Shown piece by piece: positions 1 through 7,711 of a stretch of 64,000 nt of DNA. Within the stretch, counting starts at the first letter, position 1; the number at the start of each line of letters is the position of its first letter. The DNA is from Paraburkholderia flava (GTDB lineage Bacteria; Pseudomonadota; Gammaproteobacteria; Burkholderiales; Burkholderiaceae): positions 1,100,206 through 1,164,205 of the forward strand of contig NZ_SMRO01000003.1 of NCBI RefSeq assembly GCF_004359985.1, in the 5' to 3' direction. Under the pieces are notes generated by a model that was not told the DNA's origin, made no database searches, and saw only the letters and a program-made list of their open reading frames with translations. The position numbers and the translations under genes are program-made.

Positions 1-2
1 TG

Positions 3-527
3 GGCACGCAGATCGCGGCCGCGACGTCCGACGTGTGCATCGTGACACTCGCGTTGCGTGATGCGAGCGGCGCGAGCGTTGCAGATAACTTCTACTGGTA
101 TCAGAAGAACGGTCAGGACGCGACCTACACGTCGCTCGACACGATGACGGCTGCGGCCGTTGCGATCAGCGCATCGAGCGCGGAGTTCGACGATTTCACC
201 ACGCGTATCACCGCAGTCGTGCAGAACACCGGCAGCACGATCGCGCTGATGACGCACCTGCAGCTGTTCAACCAGTCGAGCGGCCTGCGCATCCTGCCCG
301 CGCTTTTCAGCGATAACTATCTCAATCTGCTGCCCGGCGCATCGACGCAGATCACGATCGATGTGCCGCACGCGAAGGGGCAGCCGGTTTCCGGTGCGGC
401 GCTGCGTGTCGACGGATGGAAGCTCGATCGCGTGAAATCGAAGCTCGGGCTCGGTGGGGTGCCGGTGATTTTCAATGAGAACGCGCTTGCGGTGACGGGG
501 CCGGTTGCGACGTTTGGCAAGTGCTAG
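3..527 (+). CDS. C-terminal end of a large GH2-like glycoside hydrolase (partial)
   Basis: The gene enters from the left edge; the frame is open from base 3, so only about the last 174 residues are visible. The segment is beta-rich and contains N-F-Y-W-Y, the R-I-L-P-A-L-F-S-D-N-Y block and L-L-P-G-A-S-T-Q-I-T. This pattern is typical of the last immunoglobulin-like domain of exo-beta-glucosaminidase/beta-mannosidase type glycoside hydrolases of family 2. The catalytic domain lies outside the window, so substrate cannot be judged. An internal GTG at 33 is not a credible start because the frame is already open upstream. The family is inferred from this last domain only. Confidence 0.6.
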   Translation, partial: GTQIAAATSDVCIVTLALRDASGASVADNFYWYQKNGQDATYTSLDTMTAAAVAISASSAEFDDFTTRITAVVQNTGSTIALMTHLQLFNQSSGLRILPALFSDNYLNLLPGASTQITIDVPHAKGQPVSGAALRVDGWKLDRVKSKLGLGGVPVIFNENALAVTGPVATFGKC

Positions 528-557
528 GCCCACGAAGCGCGCTGCATTGAGTACGTG

Positions 558-1127
558 TCAACGCCCGTAGCGCAGCACGATGCTCGTCGCCGCGAGCACG
601 TGATCCTTCAGCGCAGCGAGCAGCGCGTCGCGCGTGAGTCCGGCGGGCAGCGCATCGGGTGCGAGGTCGAGCGCGTAGGCCTGCACGACATAGTGATGCG
701 CGATCTCGCCGACGGGCGGGCAGGGACCGTAGTAGCCGGGCTGTCCGGTGCGGTTCACGCCGCCGACGCTGCCTGCCGGCATCGGGCCGCCTTCCGCGAG
801 CGAATCGACCGATGCAGGGATGCCGTACTGCACCCAGTGGACGATGCCGAGTCCCTTCGCGCCATCGGGATCGAAGATCGACACTGTGTAGCTGCGCGTG
901 CCTGCGGGTGCATGCCGCCATTGCAGCGCAGGCGATACGTTGCCGCCGCCGCAATCGCGTGCGCTCGCGGCATGAGTCGCGGCGAGTGTCGCACCGTCGG
1001 TCAGGCCGGGTGAGGTGAGGACGAAGGCGTCGGCCGCGTGGGCGATCGGGGCGTGCAGCGCGAATGCGGTGGCGACGGCAGCGAAAGCCGCACGGCCGTG
1101 GGTACGGAACGCAATGGGTTGGGTCAT
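558..1127 (-). CDS. YbhB/YbcL-type PEBP (Raf-kinase-inhibitor-like) exported protein
   Basis: 189 residues with an N-terminal signal peptide (hydrophobic stretch about 13-25, cleavage near A-H-A-A at 29-32). The core carries the phosphatidylethanolamine-binding-protein signatures: S-P-A-L-Q-W, the D-P-D-G...H-W ligand-pocket motif, and G-Y-Y-G-P-C-P-P followed by H-H-Y. Length fits the bacterial YbhB/YbcL family, whose physiological role is poorly defined. A GGAG sits eight bases before the ATG. It is divergent from the methyltransferase at 1288 and stands alone. Family assignment is firm; ligand unknown. Confidence 0.88.
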   Translation of the reverse strand: MTQPIAFRTHGRAAFAAVATAFALHAPIAHAADAFVLTSPGLTDGATLAATHAASARDCGGGNVSPALQWRHAPAGTRSYTVSIFDPDGAKGLGIVHWVQYGIPASVDSLAEGGPMPAGSVGGVNRTGQPGYYGPCPPVGEIAHHYVVQAYALDLAPDALPAGLTRDALLAALKDHVLAATSIVLRYGR

Positions 1128-1287
1128 CGTGGAGTCTCCGTCGATGGCGTGTCGAAACGTGGAAGAACGATGAGAACGAGGTGGCAGGCTGGATTATTCC
1201 GCCACGTACCGCCGCCTGATTCACGACAAAACTTTCGGCAGGTGGGTATCCTTTCGGCACGCCCCCTTTGCGACATCCGGAGAAATC

Positions 1288-2076
1288 ATGACCGAGCCCG
1301 ATTCCGTTCACCACGCCGCTGCACAAGGTTACACCGCGACGTCGGCGGCCGACCACTACGTGCGCGGCCGTCCGGACTATCCGCCGGCCGTCGCCGACTG
1401 GCTGCGCGACACGATCGGTCTTGTGTCGGGACGCACCGTCGTCGATCTCGGCGCGGGCACCGGCAAGTTCACCCCACGCCTCATCGAGACCGGCGCGACC
1501 GTGATCGCCGTCGAACCCGTCGACGCGATGCGCGCGAAGCTCGTCGAAGCGTTGCCGCAAGTCGACGCACGTGCGGGCACCGCGACATCGATCCCGCTCG
1601 CGGATGCATCGGTCGATGCGATCGTCTGCGCGCAAGCGTTCCACTGGTTCGCGACGCATGCCGCGCTTGCCGAAATCCATCGCGTGCTGAAGCCGGGTGG
1701 ACGGCTCGGGCTCGTGTGGAATCTGCGCGATGCGCGCGTCGACTGGGTGGCGAAGCTGGACGCGATCGTGAATCGCGCGGAAGGCGACACGCCGCGTTAC
1801 TACACCGGCGCATGGCGCAACGCGTTTCCGCATCCAGGCTTCGGGCCGCTGCAGGAAGCGCATTTCTCGATCGGCCACACGGGTTCGCCGGAGCAGGTGA
1901 TCGTCGCGCGTGTGCGCTCGACGAGTTTCATCGCGGCATTGCCCGCAGACCAACGCGCACAGATCGACGAAGAAGTGCGCGCGCTGATCGCGGCCGAACC
2001 GTCACTCGCGGGTCAGGACACGGTGACGGTGCCGTACGAGACGGCCGCGTTCTGCGTAGTGAAGGAAGGGGCGTAA
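1288..2076 (+). CDS. class I SAM-dependent methyltransferase
   Basis: 262 residues with a Rossmann methyltransferase core: motif I V-V-D-L-G-A-G-T-G-K-F at about 49-59, acidic residue after the second strand (V-I-A-V-E-P-V-D), and the post-I segment D-A-S-V-D-A-I-V-C-A-Q-A-F-H-W-F characteristic of the UbiE/Methyltransf_11 group. The C-terminal half resembles the bacterial trans-aconitate/small-molecule methyltransferase-like proteins. Substrate is not predictable. It is a single gene between two oppositely oriented units, preceded by GGAG seven to ten bases upstream of the ATG. Confidence 0.88.
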   Translation: MTEPDSVHHAAAQGYTATSAADHYVRGRPDYPPAVADWLRDTIGLVSGRTVVDLGAGTGKFTPRLIETGATVIAVEPVDAMRAKLVEALPQVDARAGTATSIPLADASVDAIVCAQAFHWFATHAALAEIHRVLKPGGRLGLVWNLRDARVDWVAKLDAIVNRAEGDTPRYYTGAWRNAFPHPGFGPLQEAHFSIGHTGSPEQVIVARVRSTSFIAALPADQRAQIDEEVRALIAAEPSLAGQDTVTVPYETAAFCVVKEGA

Positions 2077-2084
2077 CGAGGCGA

Positions 2085-2723
2085 TTAGAGGCCGGGCCGG
2101 AACGCGGTGAAAATCAGCCGCAGACCGAGCGCGGCAACCGCCGTCGCGGCCACACGATCCACCCATGCTTTCGACGCGAGGTACAGTTCGCGCGGCCGGC
2201 GGCTCGAGAAGCACAGTGCGACGATCGTGTACCAGCCGGCCTCGATCGCGAACACGGCGGGCGGCAGCACGAAGTAGCACCACATCGGCGGATGATGCGG
2301 CAACAGCGCGGCGAAGATGCTGCCGTAGAAGATCGATGTCTTCGGGTTGCTCAACTGCGTGCTCAGACCGAGCCACAGCGACTTCCGCAGATTGCCGCTT
2401 CCGTCGCCGCCGATCCGGTCGACTGCGAGCGGCACGGTGGCGCCGCGCCACATCCGCACGGCGATGTAGACAAGATAGAGACCGCCGGCGATTTTCAGCC
2501 CCGCGTACAGCCAGCCCACCGCTTCCAGCAGCGTGTACAGGCCGATCAGCGCCACGCACGCAAAGCAGACTCCGCCGATTCCCATGCCGACCGCGCTCGC
2601 GAGTCCATCGCGTCGCGAGACGCCGATCGCATTGCGCGCGACGACGATGAAGCTGGGACCGGGACTCATGGCGCCGAGCATCAGCGCGGCGAGGATGGCG
2701 ACGATGGCCGTGGAGGCATTCAC
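2085..2723 (-). CDS. LysE/RhtB-family amino-acid exporter
   Basis: 212 residues, about six membrane segments, with the family hallmark G-A-M-S-P-G-P-S-F near residue 18 and the N-P-K motif (L-S-N-P-K-T-S-I-F-Y) around 130. Such proteins export amino acids or homoserine lactone-like compounds across the inner membrane; the substrate here is unknown. The chosen start is GTG at 2723, preceded by GGAG at good spacing. Its 3' end lies eight bases from the convergent methyltransferase gene. A perfect 15-bp hairpin lies upstream, between it and the TehA-type gene. Confidence 0.9.
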   Translation of the reverse strand: MNASTAIVAILAALMLGAMSPGPSFIVVARNAIGVSRRDGLASAVGMGIGGVCFACVALIGLYTLLEAVGWLYAGLKIAGGLYLVYIAVRMWRGATVPLAVDRIGGDGSGNLRKSLWLGLSTQLSNPKTSIFYGSIFAALLPHHPPMWCYFVLPPAVFAIEAGWYTIVALCFSSRRPRELYLASKAWVDRVAATAVAALGLRLIFTAFRPGL

Positions 2724-2788
2724 AGGTGTTCTCCGTTTTGATGAAGCTCATGAAGAGCAGAAGACAGATGCCCGTGAACTTAACATGC

Positions 2789-2825
2789 TTGCGGGGGTAG
2801 GGGACGTGTTCCCCTACCCCCGCAA
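2789..2825. terminator. perfect 15-bp inverted repeat (hairpin) between tehA-like and lysE-like genes
   Basis: Arms 2789-2803 and 2811-2825 are exact reverse complements around a seven-base loop (ACGTGTT). The arms are G-run/C-run rich (GGGGGTAGGGG). It sits 24 bases after the stop of the minus-strand TehA-type gene and 65 bases before the LysE start, so it most likely stops or attenuates readthrough. There is no U-tract on either strand, so a classical intrinsic terminator is not certain. Confidence 0.6.
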
Positions 2826-2849
2826 TGTGTTACCAGTGTGAGGTTCGCG

Positions 2850-3869
2850 TCAGGCCCGCACGGTCCGTTCGTTGCGACCCGCTGCGGCCGGAATCGAGTG
2901 AGTGGGTCTCGCTTGAGCGACGGCCGGCAGCAACTCGCCGCGCACCAGCATCGCGAAGGTCTTCACCGCAAGCACGCCGATCACGATGTTCGCCGCGATG
3001 AAGAGCGCCGGTGCGATCCATTCGACCGGACCGGTCGCGCCGCGCTCGACCATCCGCATTGCGAGTGTCGGCAGCGCAGCGACGCCGAAGCTGAATGCCC
3101 AGTACGACGGTGCAAATGCCTGTTCACGGATCCACGGCAGCAGACGCAGCAGCACCAGCGCCTGATAGATCCCATAGCCGAGCAGCAGTTGAGCGAACAG
3201 ATCCGGTGCGCCGCTCGTCAGTGCGAGGTAGGTGACACCACCGACGACCGGCGGTGCGAGCTGGATGCCGAGCGTCGGACGCAGTGCTGCGGGCAGCGGG
3301 TCGTGCACGGCGGCGCGGTGCATGATCATCGATTCGAGCGCGAGCCACGACAGCACGCCGGCACCGAAGAACAGTGCGCCGAGGTGCGGCCAGCCGAACG
3401 TGGCCGACGTGGTGCCCGCGACGAAGCCCGATGCGACAGCCGGCAGGTAGACCGCAGGCGTCACGGTTTCGGGCTGACGGCCGCCTTGCCACAGCCGGCC
3501 GTGCAGCAGCACGCCGACCGCGAGTTGCGCGACGCCGGCCACCGCGAACAGCGCGACGGCGGCAGGACGCGACCAGGGCAGCAGCACGCCCGCAGCCAGC
3601 ATGCTGGACACCGGGCCGAGCGCCGCGAACGACGACTGCACCGGATGCCGCCATTCGGCCAGCGCGGCGGCCGGCGTGCGCAGCCACTTTTGCGCATAGG
3701 CGACGAGGATCACGACCCAGACTGCGAGCGCGGCGAGCGACAGAAAATCGGCGGCCACGCCGGGCAGATGCCAGATCCGGACGGCGACGCGCCACGCGTT
3801 GGCCAGCGCGAGCATACCGACTGCGATACCGAAGAAGGAGACCGGAACCGGTCCGCGTTGCGTGTTCAT
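2850..3869 (-). CDS. TehA/TDT-family dicarboxylate/tellurite-resistance channel-like protein
   Basis: 339 residues with about ten hydrophobic membrane segments and no large soluble domain, starting P-V-S-F-F-G-I-A-V-G-M-L-A-L-A-N-A-W-R. The P-x-S-F-F-G...L-A-x-A-W opening and the A-x-S-Y-W-A-F-S-F segment are typical of the SLAC1/TehA anion-channel family. Members pass small anions or affect tellurite and weak-acid tolerance; the substrate cannot be told. ATG with an AGGAG-like site (GGAGGTC) just upstream. Monocistronic in appearance. Confidence 0.85.
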   Translation of the reverse strand: MNTQRGPVPVSFFGIAVGMLALANAWRVAVRIWHLPGVAADFLSLAALAVWVVILVAYAQKWLRTPAAALAEWRHPVQSSFAALGPVSSMLAAGVLLPWSRPAAVALFAVAGVAQLAVGVLLHGRLWQGGRQPETVTPAVYLPAVASGFVAGTTSATFGWPHLGALFFGAGVLSWLALESMIMHRAAVHDPLPAALRPTLGIQLAPPVVGGVTYLALTSGAPDLFAQLLLGYGIYQALVLLRLLPWIREQAFAPSYWAFSFGVAALPTLAMRMVERGATGPVEWIAPALFIAANIVIGVLAVKTFAMLVRGELLPAVAQARPTHSIPAAAGRNERTVRA

Positions 3870-4057
3870 TTTGACGACCTCCGAAGGAGACGGCTTCGTT
3901 CTGCGGGAGTTGGAGCGAAGCGCGTTCGATGGAGGAATCGTAGAGGGCGGCGTCTGCGCGGAGAACGCTCGCTGGGATCAACTAATGGCGCGTGCGTCTC
4001 AAACGGCCGGAGCCTATTAAACGCGGCTCCGGACGGTACTTTTTCACATGGATGTAA

Positions 4058-6019
4058 TCATTCTGCAGACGAAGCCGCGACCGCCGCCGACGGCGCTCCG
4101 CCGGCAAGCAGACACAGCCCGACGAGGTCGCGGAACGTCGCCGCGCCTTGCGCGACGCTGCCGACTGCTTCGCCGGACGGATTCTCCGTCGGTCCGCCGA
4201 TGCCGAGGATCAGCGCCGCCGACGGCGCGCGTTCATGCACACGCCGCAACAGATTGCGCAGATACAGAGGCGCTTCGGCTGCGTCTAGCGTGAGCACGCA
4301 GACCACGGCCGCATCGCCGGGTGCGCTCGGGCTCGCATTTGCACTGCCTGCGCCGGTGGCACCGCCCGCGCTCTTGCGGAACTGCTCGTAGCTCGCGGTG
4401 ACCGGTGCCATGCCGTAACGCGTGAGCAACTGCACGACGATCGCGACCGCGATTTCGTCGAATGCGCCGCGCCCCGCGACGCACAGCACCGTCTTGCCGC
4501 GCGCGGGTGCGATCAGCGTTGCGAGATCGACGACGCGTTCGGGTGATGCGCTCGATACAGTGCTCAACGACGTCGCGCCCGTATGCAGCGCGCCGACCAT
4601 TTCTGCTCGCAGACGTTCGTCCGGCACGCCGTCGATGTCCTCCATGTTCTCGACGATATCGAGCAGATGATCGTTCATCCGCGCCAACTGCTCCGGCGAG
4701 AACACCCCGCGCAGCGTGTCGTTGCGCGCGAGACGCAGACCTTCGCGTGCGACGTCGTCGTAGTAGTCGATCAGCGGCAGATCGCGCAGCAGACGTTCGG
4801 CCTGATCGATCGCTTCGTGTGGATCGTCGGCGAGCAGGCGCTGGTAGAAGGTCTGCGCCGGCGTGAGCGCGGGCTGATCGCCGAGCAGCACCGCGATGAA
4901 CTTCAGACGATCCGCGTAACGGCCGAGCGTGACGAGACACAGCGTGAGCGGCGTCGACAGCACGAGGCCGACCGGCCCCCACAGCCAGCTCCAGAAAATC
5001 GCCGCGACCACGACCGCGAGCGGCGACAGTCCCGAGCGATGCCCGTACAGCAGCGGCTCCACCACCTGACCGGCAACCACATCGACGACGACGAACAGGA
5101 TCAGCGTGCAGACGCCCATCGTCCATTGCGGCTGGATCGCGGCGGCGAGAATCGTCGCGAGGATCGCGGCGATCCACGTGCCGATGTACGGCACGAAACG
5201 CAGCAGCGCCGTCAGCACGCCGAACAGCAGCGCACCCGGCACGCCGATGATCGCCAGGCCGATCGAAATCACCGCACCCGTGCCGAAATTCACGCCAAGC
5301 TGCGCGAGGAAATAGCGGCTCAGGCGGGTCGCGGCATCGTTGATCGCGGTGGTGGTGCGATGCAGATCGCTTGAACCGAAGAGCCGGATCAATCGATCGC
5401 GTAGATCCTCGCGCTGCAGCAGGATGAAGATCGTCACGACGAGCACGATGAACATCGTCTCGAGCGGCCCGACGACCGGCGAGAACACCCGCTGCGTCAG
5501 CTGCAGCGGCGACGGCATCGGCTCGTGCACCTCGACCGGCATCGGCGTGGCTGCGCTTGCGCGTTGCGAGCGACCGGCTTCGTGCGGCGGCCGTGTGGGC
5601 GCGACACGCTGCAGCGCGGAAGCCGCGCGGGTCAGCAGGGCGTCGGCGCGTCCGACGGTTTTTTCCTGCACCGTCTCCACCTTTTCTTCGATCGCCTCCT
5701 GGTATTGCGGCAGCGAGCTCGCGAGCTGCGCGATCTGCGCGCCGATCAGCGTGCTGATCGCGAGCAGCGCGACGAGCGCGGTCAGCACCGCGACGAAGAT
5801 CGACGGCCACTGGCCGAAGCGCAACCGCCGCAACACGCCGACCAGCGGCGCGAGCAAAAAGCTGAGCAATACCGCAAGCGTGATCGGCATCAGCACCGCG
5901 CGGCCGAAGTACAACCCGCACACGACGACGACCGTCGTGATGACGGTCGTCAGTCCGTGGATGCCCGGTGTGCCTGCGGGAAAAACGCGGGTCGGGGTGG
6001 ACGGTCTTTGTGGAGCCAT
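4058..6019 (-). CDS. AI-2E/PerM-family permease with a long cytoplasmic C-terminal extension
   Basis: 653 residues; the usual family length is 340-380. Residues about 15-375 form the AI-2E/PerM domain: N-terminal hairpin helices, a periplasmic coiled segment with Q-Y-Q-E-A-I-E-E-K-V, then membrane helices including G-P-V-G-L-V-L-S-T-P-L-T. Family members are proposed efflux or antiporter proteins and despite the name are not all quorum-signal exporters. Residues about 375-653 are a soluble extension containing R-L-L-A-D-D-P-H-E-A and a later alpha/beta region (V-L-C-V-A-G-R-G-A-F-D-E) that resembles a nucleotide- or cobalamin-binding fold in outline only. No partner gene is adjacent. Confidence 0.85.
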   Translation of the reverse strand: MAPQRPSTPTRVFPAGTPGIHGLTTVITTVVVVCGLYFGRAVLMPITLAVLLSFLLAPLVGVLRRLRFGQWPSIFVAVLTALVALLAISTLIGAQIAQLASSLPQYQEAIEEKVETVQEKTVGRADALLTRAASALQRVAPTRPPHEAGRSQRASAATPMPVEVHEPMPSPLQLTQRVFSPVVGPLETMFIVLVVTIFILLQREDLRDRLIRLFGSSDLHRTTTAINDAATRLSRYFLAQLGVNFGTGAVISIGLAIIGVPGALLFGVLTALLRFVPYIGTWIAAILATILAAAIQPQWTMGVCTLILFVVVDVVAGQVVEPLLYGHRSGLSPLAVVVAAIFWSWLWGPVGLVLSTPLTLCLVTLGRYADRLKFIAVLLGDQPALTPAQTFYQRLLADDPHEAIDQAERLLRDLPLIDYYDDVAREGLRLARNDTLRGVFSPEQLARMNDHLLDIVENMEDIDGVPDERLRAEMVGALHTGATSLSTVSSASPERVVDLATLIAPARGKTVLCVAGRGAFDEIAVAIVVQLLTRYGMAPVTASYEQFRKSAGGATGAGSANASPSAPGDAAVVCVLTLDAAEAPLYLRNLLRRVHERAPSAALILGIGGPTENPSGEAVGSVAQGAATFRDLVGLCLLAGGAPSAAVAASSAE

Positions 6020-6141
6020 GGGAACGACCTGATAAAAACAGCAACCTGGTGAGGCCTGGCCGGGCGTGGCGACTACCTAATGGCTTTCACGGCGTGATTC
6101 GGACGCCGTGATATCGCATCAAGCGTTGCGAAAGCAGTCGC

Positions 6142-6188
6142 AAAAAACGCGCCCGGCGGGGGCGTGCGCACGGATGCGGATCCGTGCG
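6142..6188 (-). terminator. hairpins and T-tract downstream of the tetR-like gene
   Basis: Downstream of the TetR-type gene on the minus strand are a 9-bp perfect inverted repeat (6167-6175 and 6180-6188, four-base loop) and then a shorter CGCCC/GGGCG stem directly followed by six T residues (6142-6147 read on the minus strand). This arrangement fits an intrinsic terminator separating tetR from the PerM-type gene. Confidence 0.5.
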
Positions 6189-6246
6189 GATTTCGTGACG
6201 TTATCAAAAAACGCCGGACCTACGCAGATCCGTTCAGAAGGAAGCG

Positions 6247-6822
6247 TTAGACGCAGGCCTGGATTGCCGCTGCCGCGAGCGCAGCGGCGCGCGTCCGGGC
6301 GCTTCCCATCAATGCGGGCGAGTCGAGCCCATGACGCATCGTCGCGAGACCGATCACGTACGACGCGATCAACGCCGCGCGCATTTCCGCGTCGCGGCCG
6401 CGCAGCAGTTTCGCGAGCGGCTTGATGAACTCCGCATGAAAACGCTCGGACACGATCGCCGCGACCGACGGATTGCCCGCCGCGCGCAGCAGCACGCGCA
6501 ACGCGTCGAAGCTGTCGTCATCGGGATCGGTGTCGTCGAAGATCTGCGCGACCAGATGCGCGCCGAGATCGTCGAGATGCGCGGACAGATGCTCCTCCAC
6601 GCGAAAGCCACCGTGAACCGCAGCCGCGAAGAGTTTTTCCTTCGCGCCGAAGTAGCGGTTGACGAGCGCGGCATCCACGCCTGCATCGCCGGCGATGTCG
6701 CGGGTGCCGACGTTTTCGTAGCTGTGCTGCGAAAAGCGCGCACGCGCGGCCGCGAGAATCCGCTCGCGCGTCTGTTCGGCGTTACGCGTAGTGGGCGCGG
6801 CGTCGCGTCTGGAAGAGGTCAC
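6247..6822 (-). CDS. TetR-family transcriptional repressor
   Basis: 191 residues. Residues 14-60 form the TetR helix-turn-helix (T-R-E-R-I-L-A-A-A-R-A-R-F ... V-N-R-Y-F-G-A-K-E-K-L-F-A-A). The C-terminal ligand domain is of the TetR_C (CMLE/ AefR-like) alpha-helical kind. It is divergent from the SDR gene, and the 106-bp gap holds two copies of a GTCATCAA-centred palindrome, the likely operators. The inducer is probably a substrate of the neighbouring SDR and flavin monooxygenase. Confidence 0.9.
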   Translation of the reverse strand: MTSSRRDAAPTTRNAEQTRERILAAARARFSQHSYENVGTRDIAGDAGVDAALVNRYFGAKEKLFAAAVHGGFRVEEHLSAHLDDLGAHLVAQIFDDTDPDDDSFDALRVLLRAAGNPSVAAIVSERFHAEFIKPLAKLLRGRDAEMRAALIASYVIGLATMRHGLDSPALMGSARTRAAALAAAAIQACV

Positions 6823-6857
6823 GATTCGTTTCCCGCACGGTGAGAAAGGCAGATTTT

Positions 6858-6873
6858 GTCATCAACCGTTGAC
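6858..6873. promoter_or_regulatory. TetR operator copy 1 (imperfect palindrome)
   Basis: GTCATCAACCGTTGAC shares the left arm GTCATCAA and the dyad spacing of the perfect palindrome 43 bp downstream. It lies next to the tetR start, positioned for autorepression. Inferred from repetition and location. Confidence 0.65.
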
Positions 6874-6900
6874 ATTGGCAAGTTGCGCGCGGTACGCTTT

Positions 6901-6916
6901 GTCATCAATTGATGAC
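6901..6916. promoter_or_regulatory. TetR operator copy 2 (perfect 16-bp palindrome)
   Basis: GTCATCAATTGATGAC reads identically on both strands. It lies 12 bp before the SDR ATG at 6929, where bound repressor would block the SDR/monooxygenase promoter. The first copy is at 6858-6873. Confidence 0.75.
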
Positions 6917-6928
6917 TTAAGGCCCGAA

Positions 6929-7702
6929 ATGAACGCAAAACTGGAACAGCAGGACGAATCGCGCAGACTCGACGGCAAGGTCGCCGTCATCACCGGCGGC
7001 AGCAGCGGCATCGGCCTGGCGACCGCGCAGCTGTTTCGCCGGCACGGCGCACGAGTCGTGCTCGCGGGACGTAACGAAGGCGCCTTGCATGCTGCGCAGC
7101 GCGCGGTGGGCGGCGACACGCTTGCAGTGCGCGCGGACGTGTCGCGGGTAGCGGACCTTCGCATGCTGATGGAAACCACGGCGAACGCGTTCGGCAAGAT
7201 CGACGTGCTGTTCGCCAACGCGGGCCTGTCCGAATGTCCCGATGTGCTCGACACCGATGAATCGTTCTTCGACCATCTGATGGCCGTCAACGTGAAGGGC
7301 GTGTTCTACGCATTCACGCAGGCATTCGAGCATCTTGCCGACGGTGCATCGGTGGTGTTCACGAGTTCGGTTGCGCAGCAGCGCGGCCGTCCCGGCGATG
7401 CGTTGTACGCGGCCAGCAAGGCGGCGGTGCGCAGTCTCGCGCGCACGCTCGCGGCCGATGAACGCGTGCTCGCGCGTCGCGTGCGCATCAACGCGGTGAG
7501 CCCCGGCGCGATCCGCACGCCGCTCACGCGCGCCGCGACCGACGACGCCGACGTCCGCGCATGGGTCGAAGCGCAGGTCCCGATGGGCCGGTGGGGCGAA
7601 GCCGACGAAGTCGCGCGCGCGGTGCTGTTCCTCGCATCGGACGACGCGTCGTACCTGACCGGCGGCGAGATTGCCGTCGACGGTGGTCTCGGCCAGATCT
7701 AG
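6929..7702 (+). CDS. short-chain dehydrogenase/reductase (SDR)
   Basis: 257 residues from the ATG at 6929; an upstream in-frame start at 6791 would overlap tetR and both operators and is rejected. NAD(P) motif T-G-G-S-S-G-I-G at 22-29, N-A-G at the end of strand 4, catalytic Y160-x-x-x-K164, and the C-terminal T-G-G-E-I-A-V-D-G-G. Classical single-domain SDR acting on an unknown alcohol or carbonyl. It is followed nine bases later by the TetX-like monooxygenase, so the two form an operon under the TetR regulator. Confidence 0.92.
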   Translation: MNAKLEQQDESRRLDGKVAVITGGSSGIGLATAQLFRRHGARVVLAGRNEGALHAAQRAVGGDTLAVRADVSRVADLRMLMETTANAFGKIDVLFANAGLSECPDVLDTDESFFDHLMAVNVKGVFYAFTQAFEHLADGASVVFTSSVAQQRGRPGDALYAASKAAVRSLARTLAADERVLARRVRINAVSPGAIRTPLTRAATDDADVRAWVEAQVPMGRWGEADEVARAVLFLASDDASYLTGGEIAVDGGLGQI

Positions 7703-7711
7703 GAGCGCGCG

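Noticed and set aside
1038..2741. 567-codon plus-strand frame across the methyltransferase and lysE region
   Set aside because: Arg-rich composition shadow; it overlaps two well-supported genes and spans an intergenic boundary.
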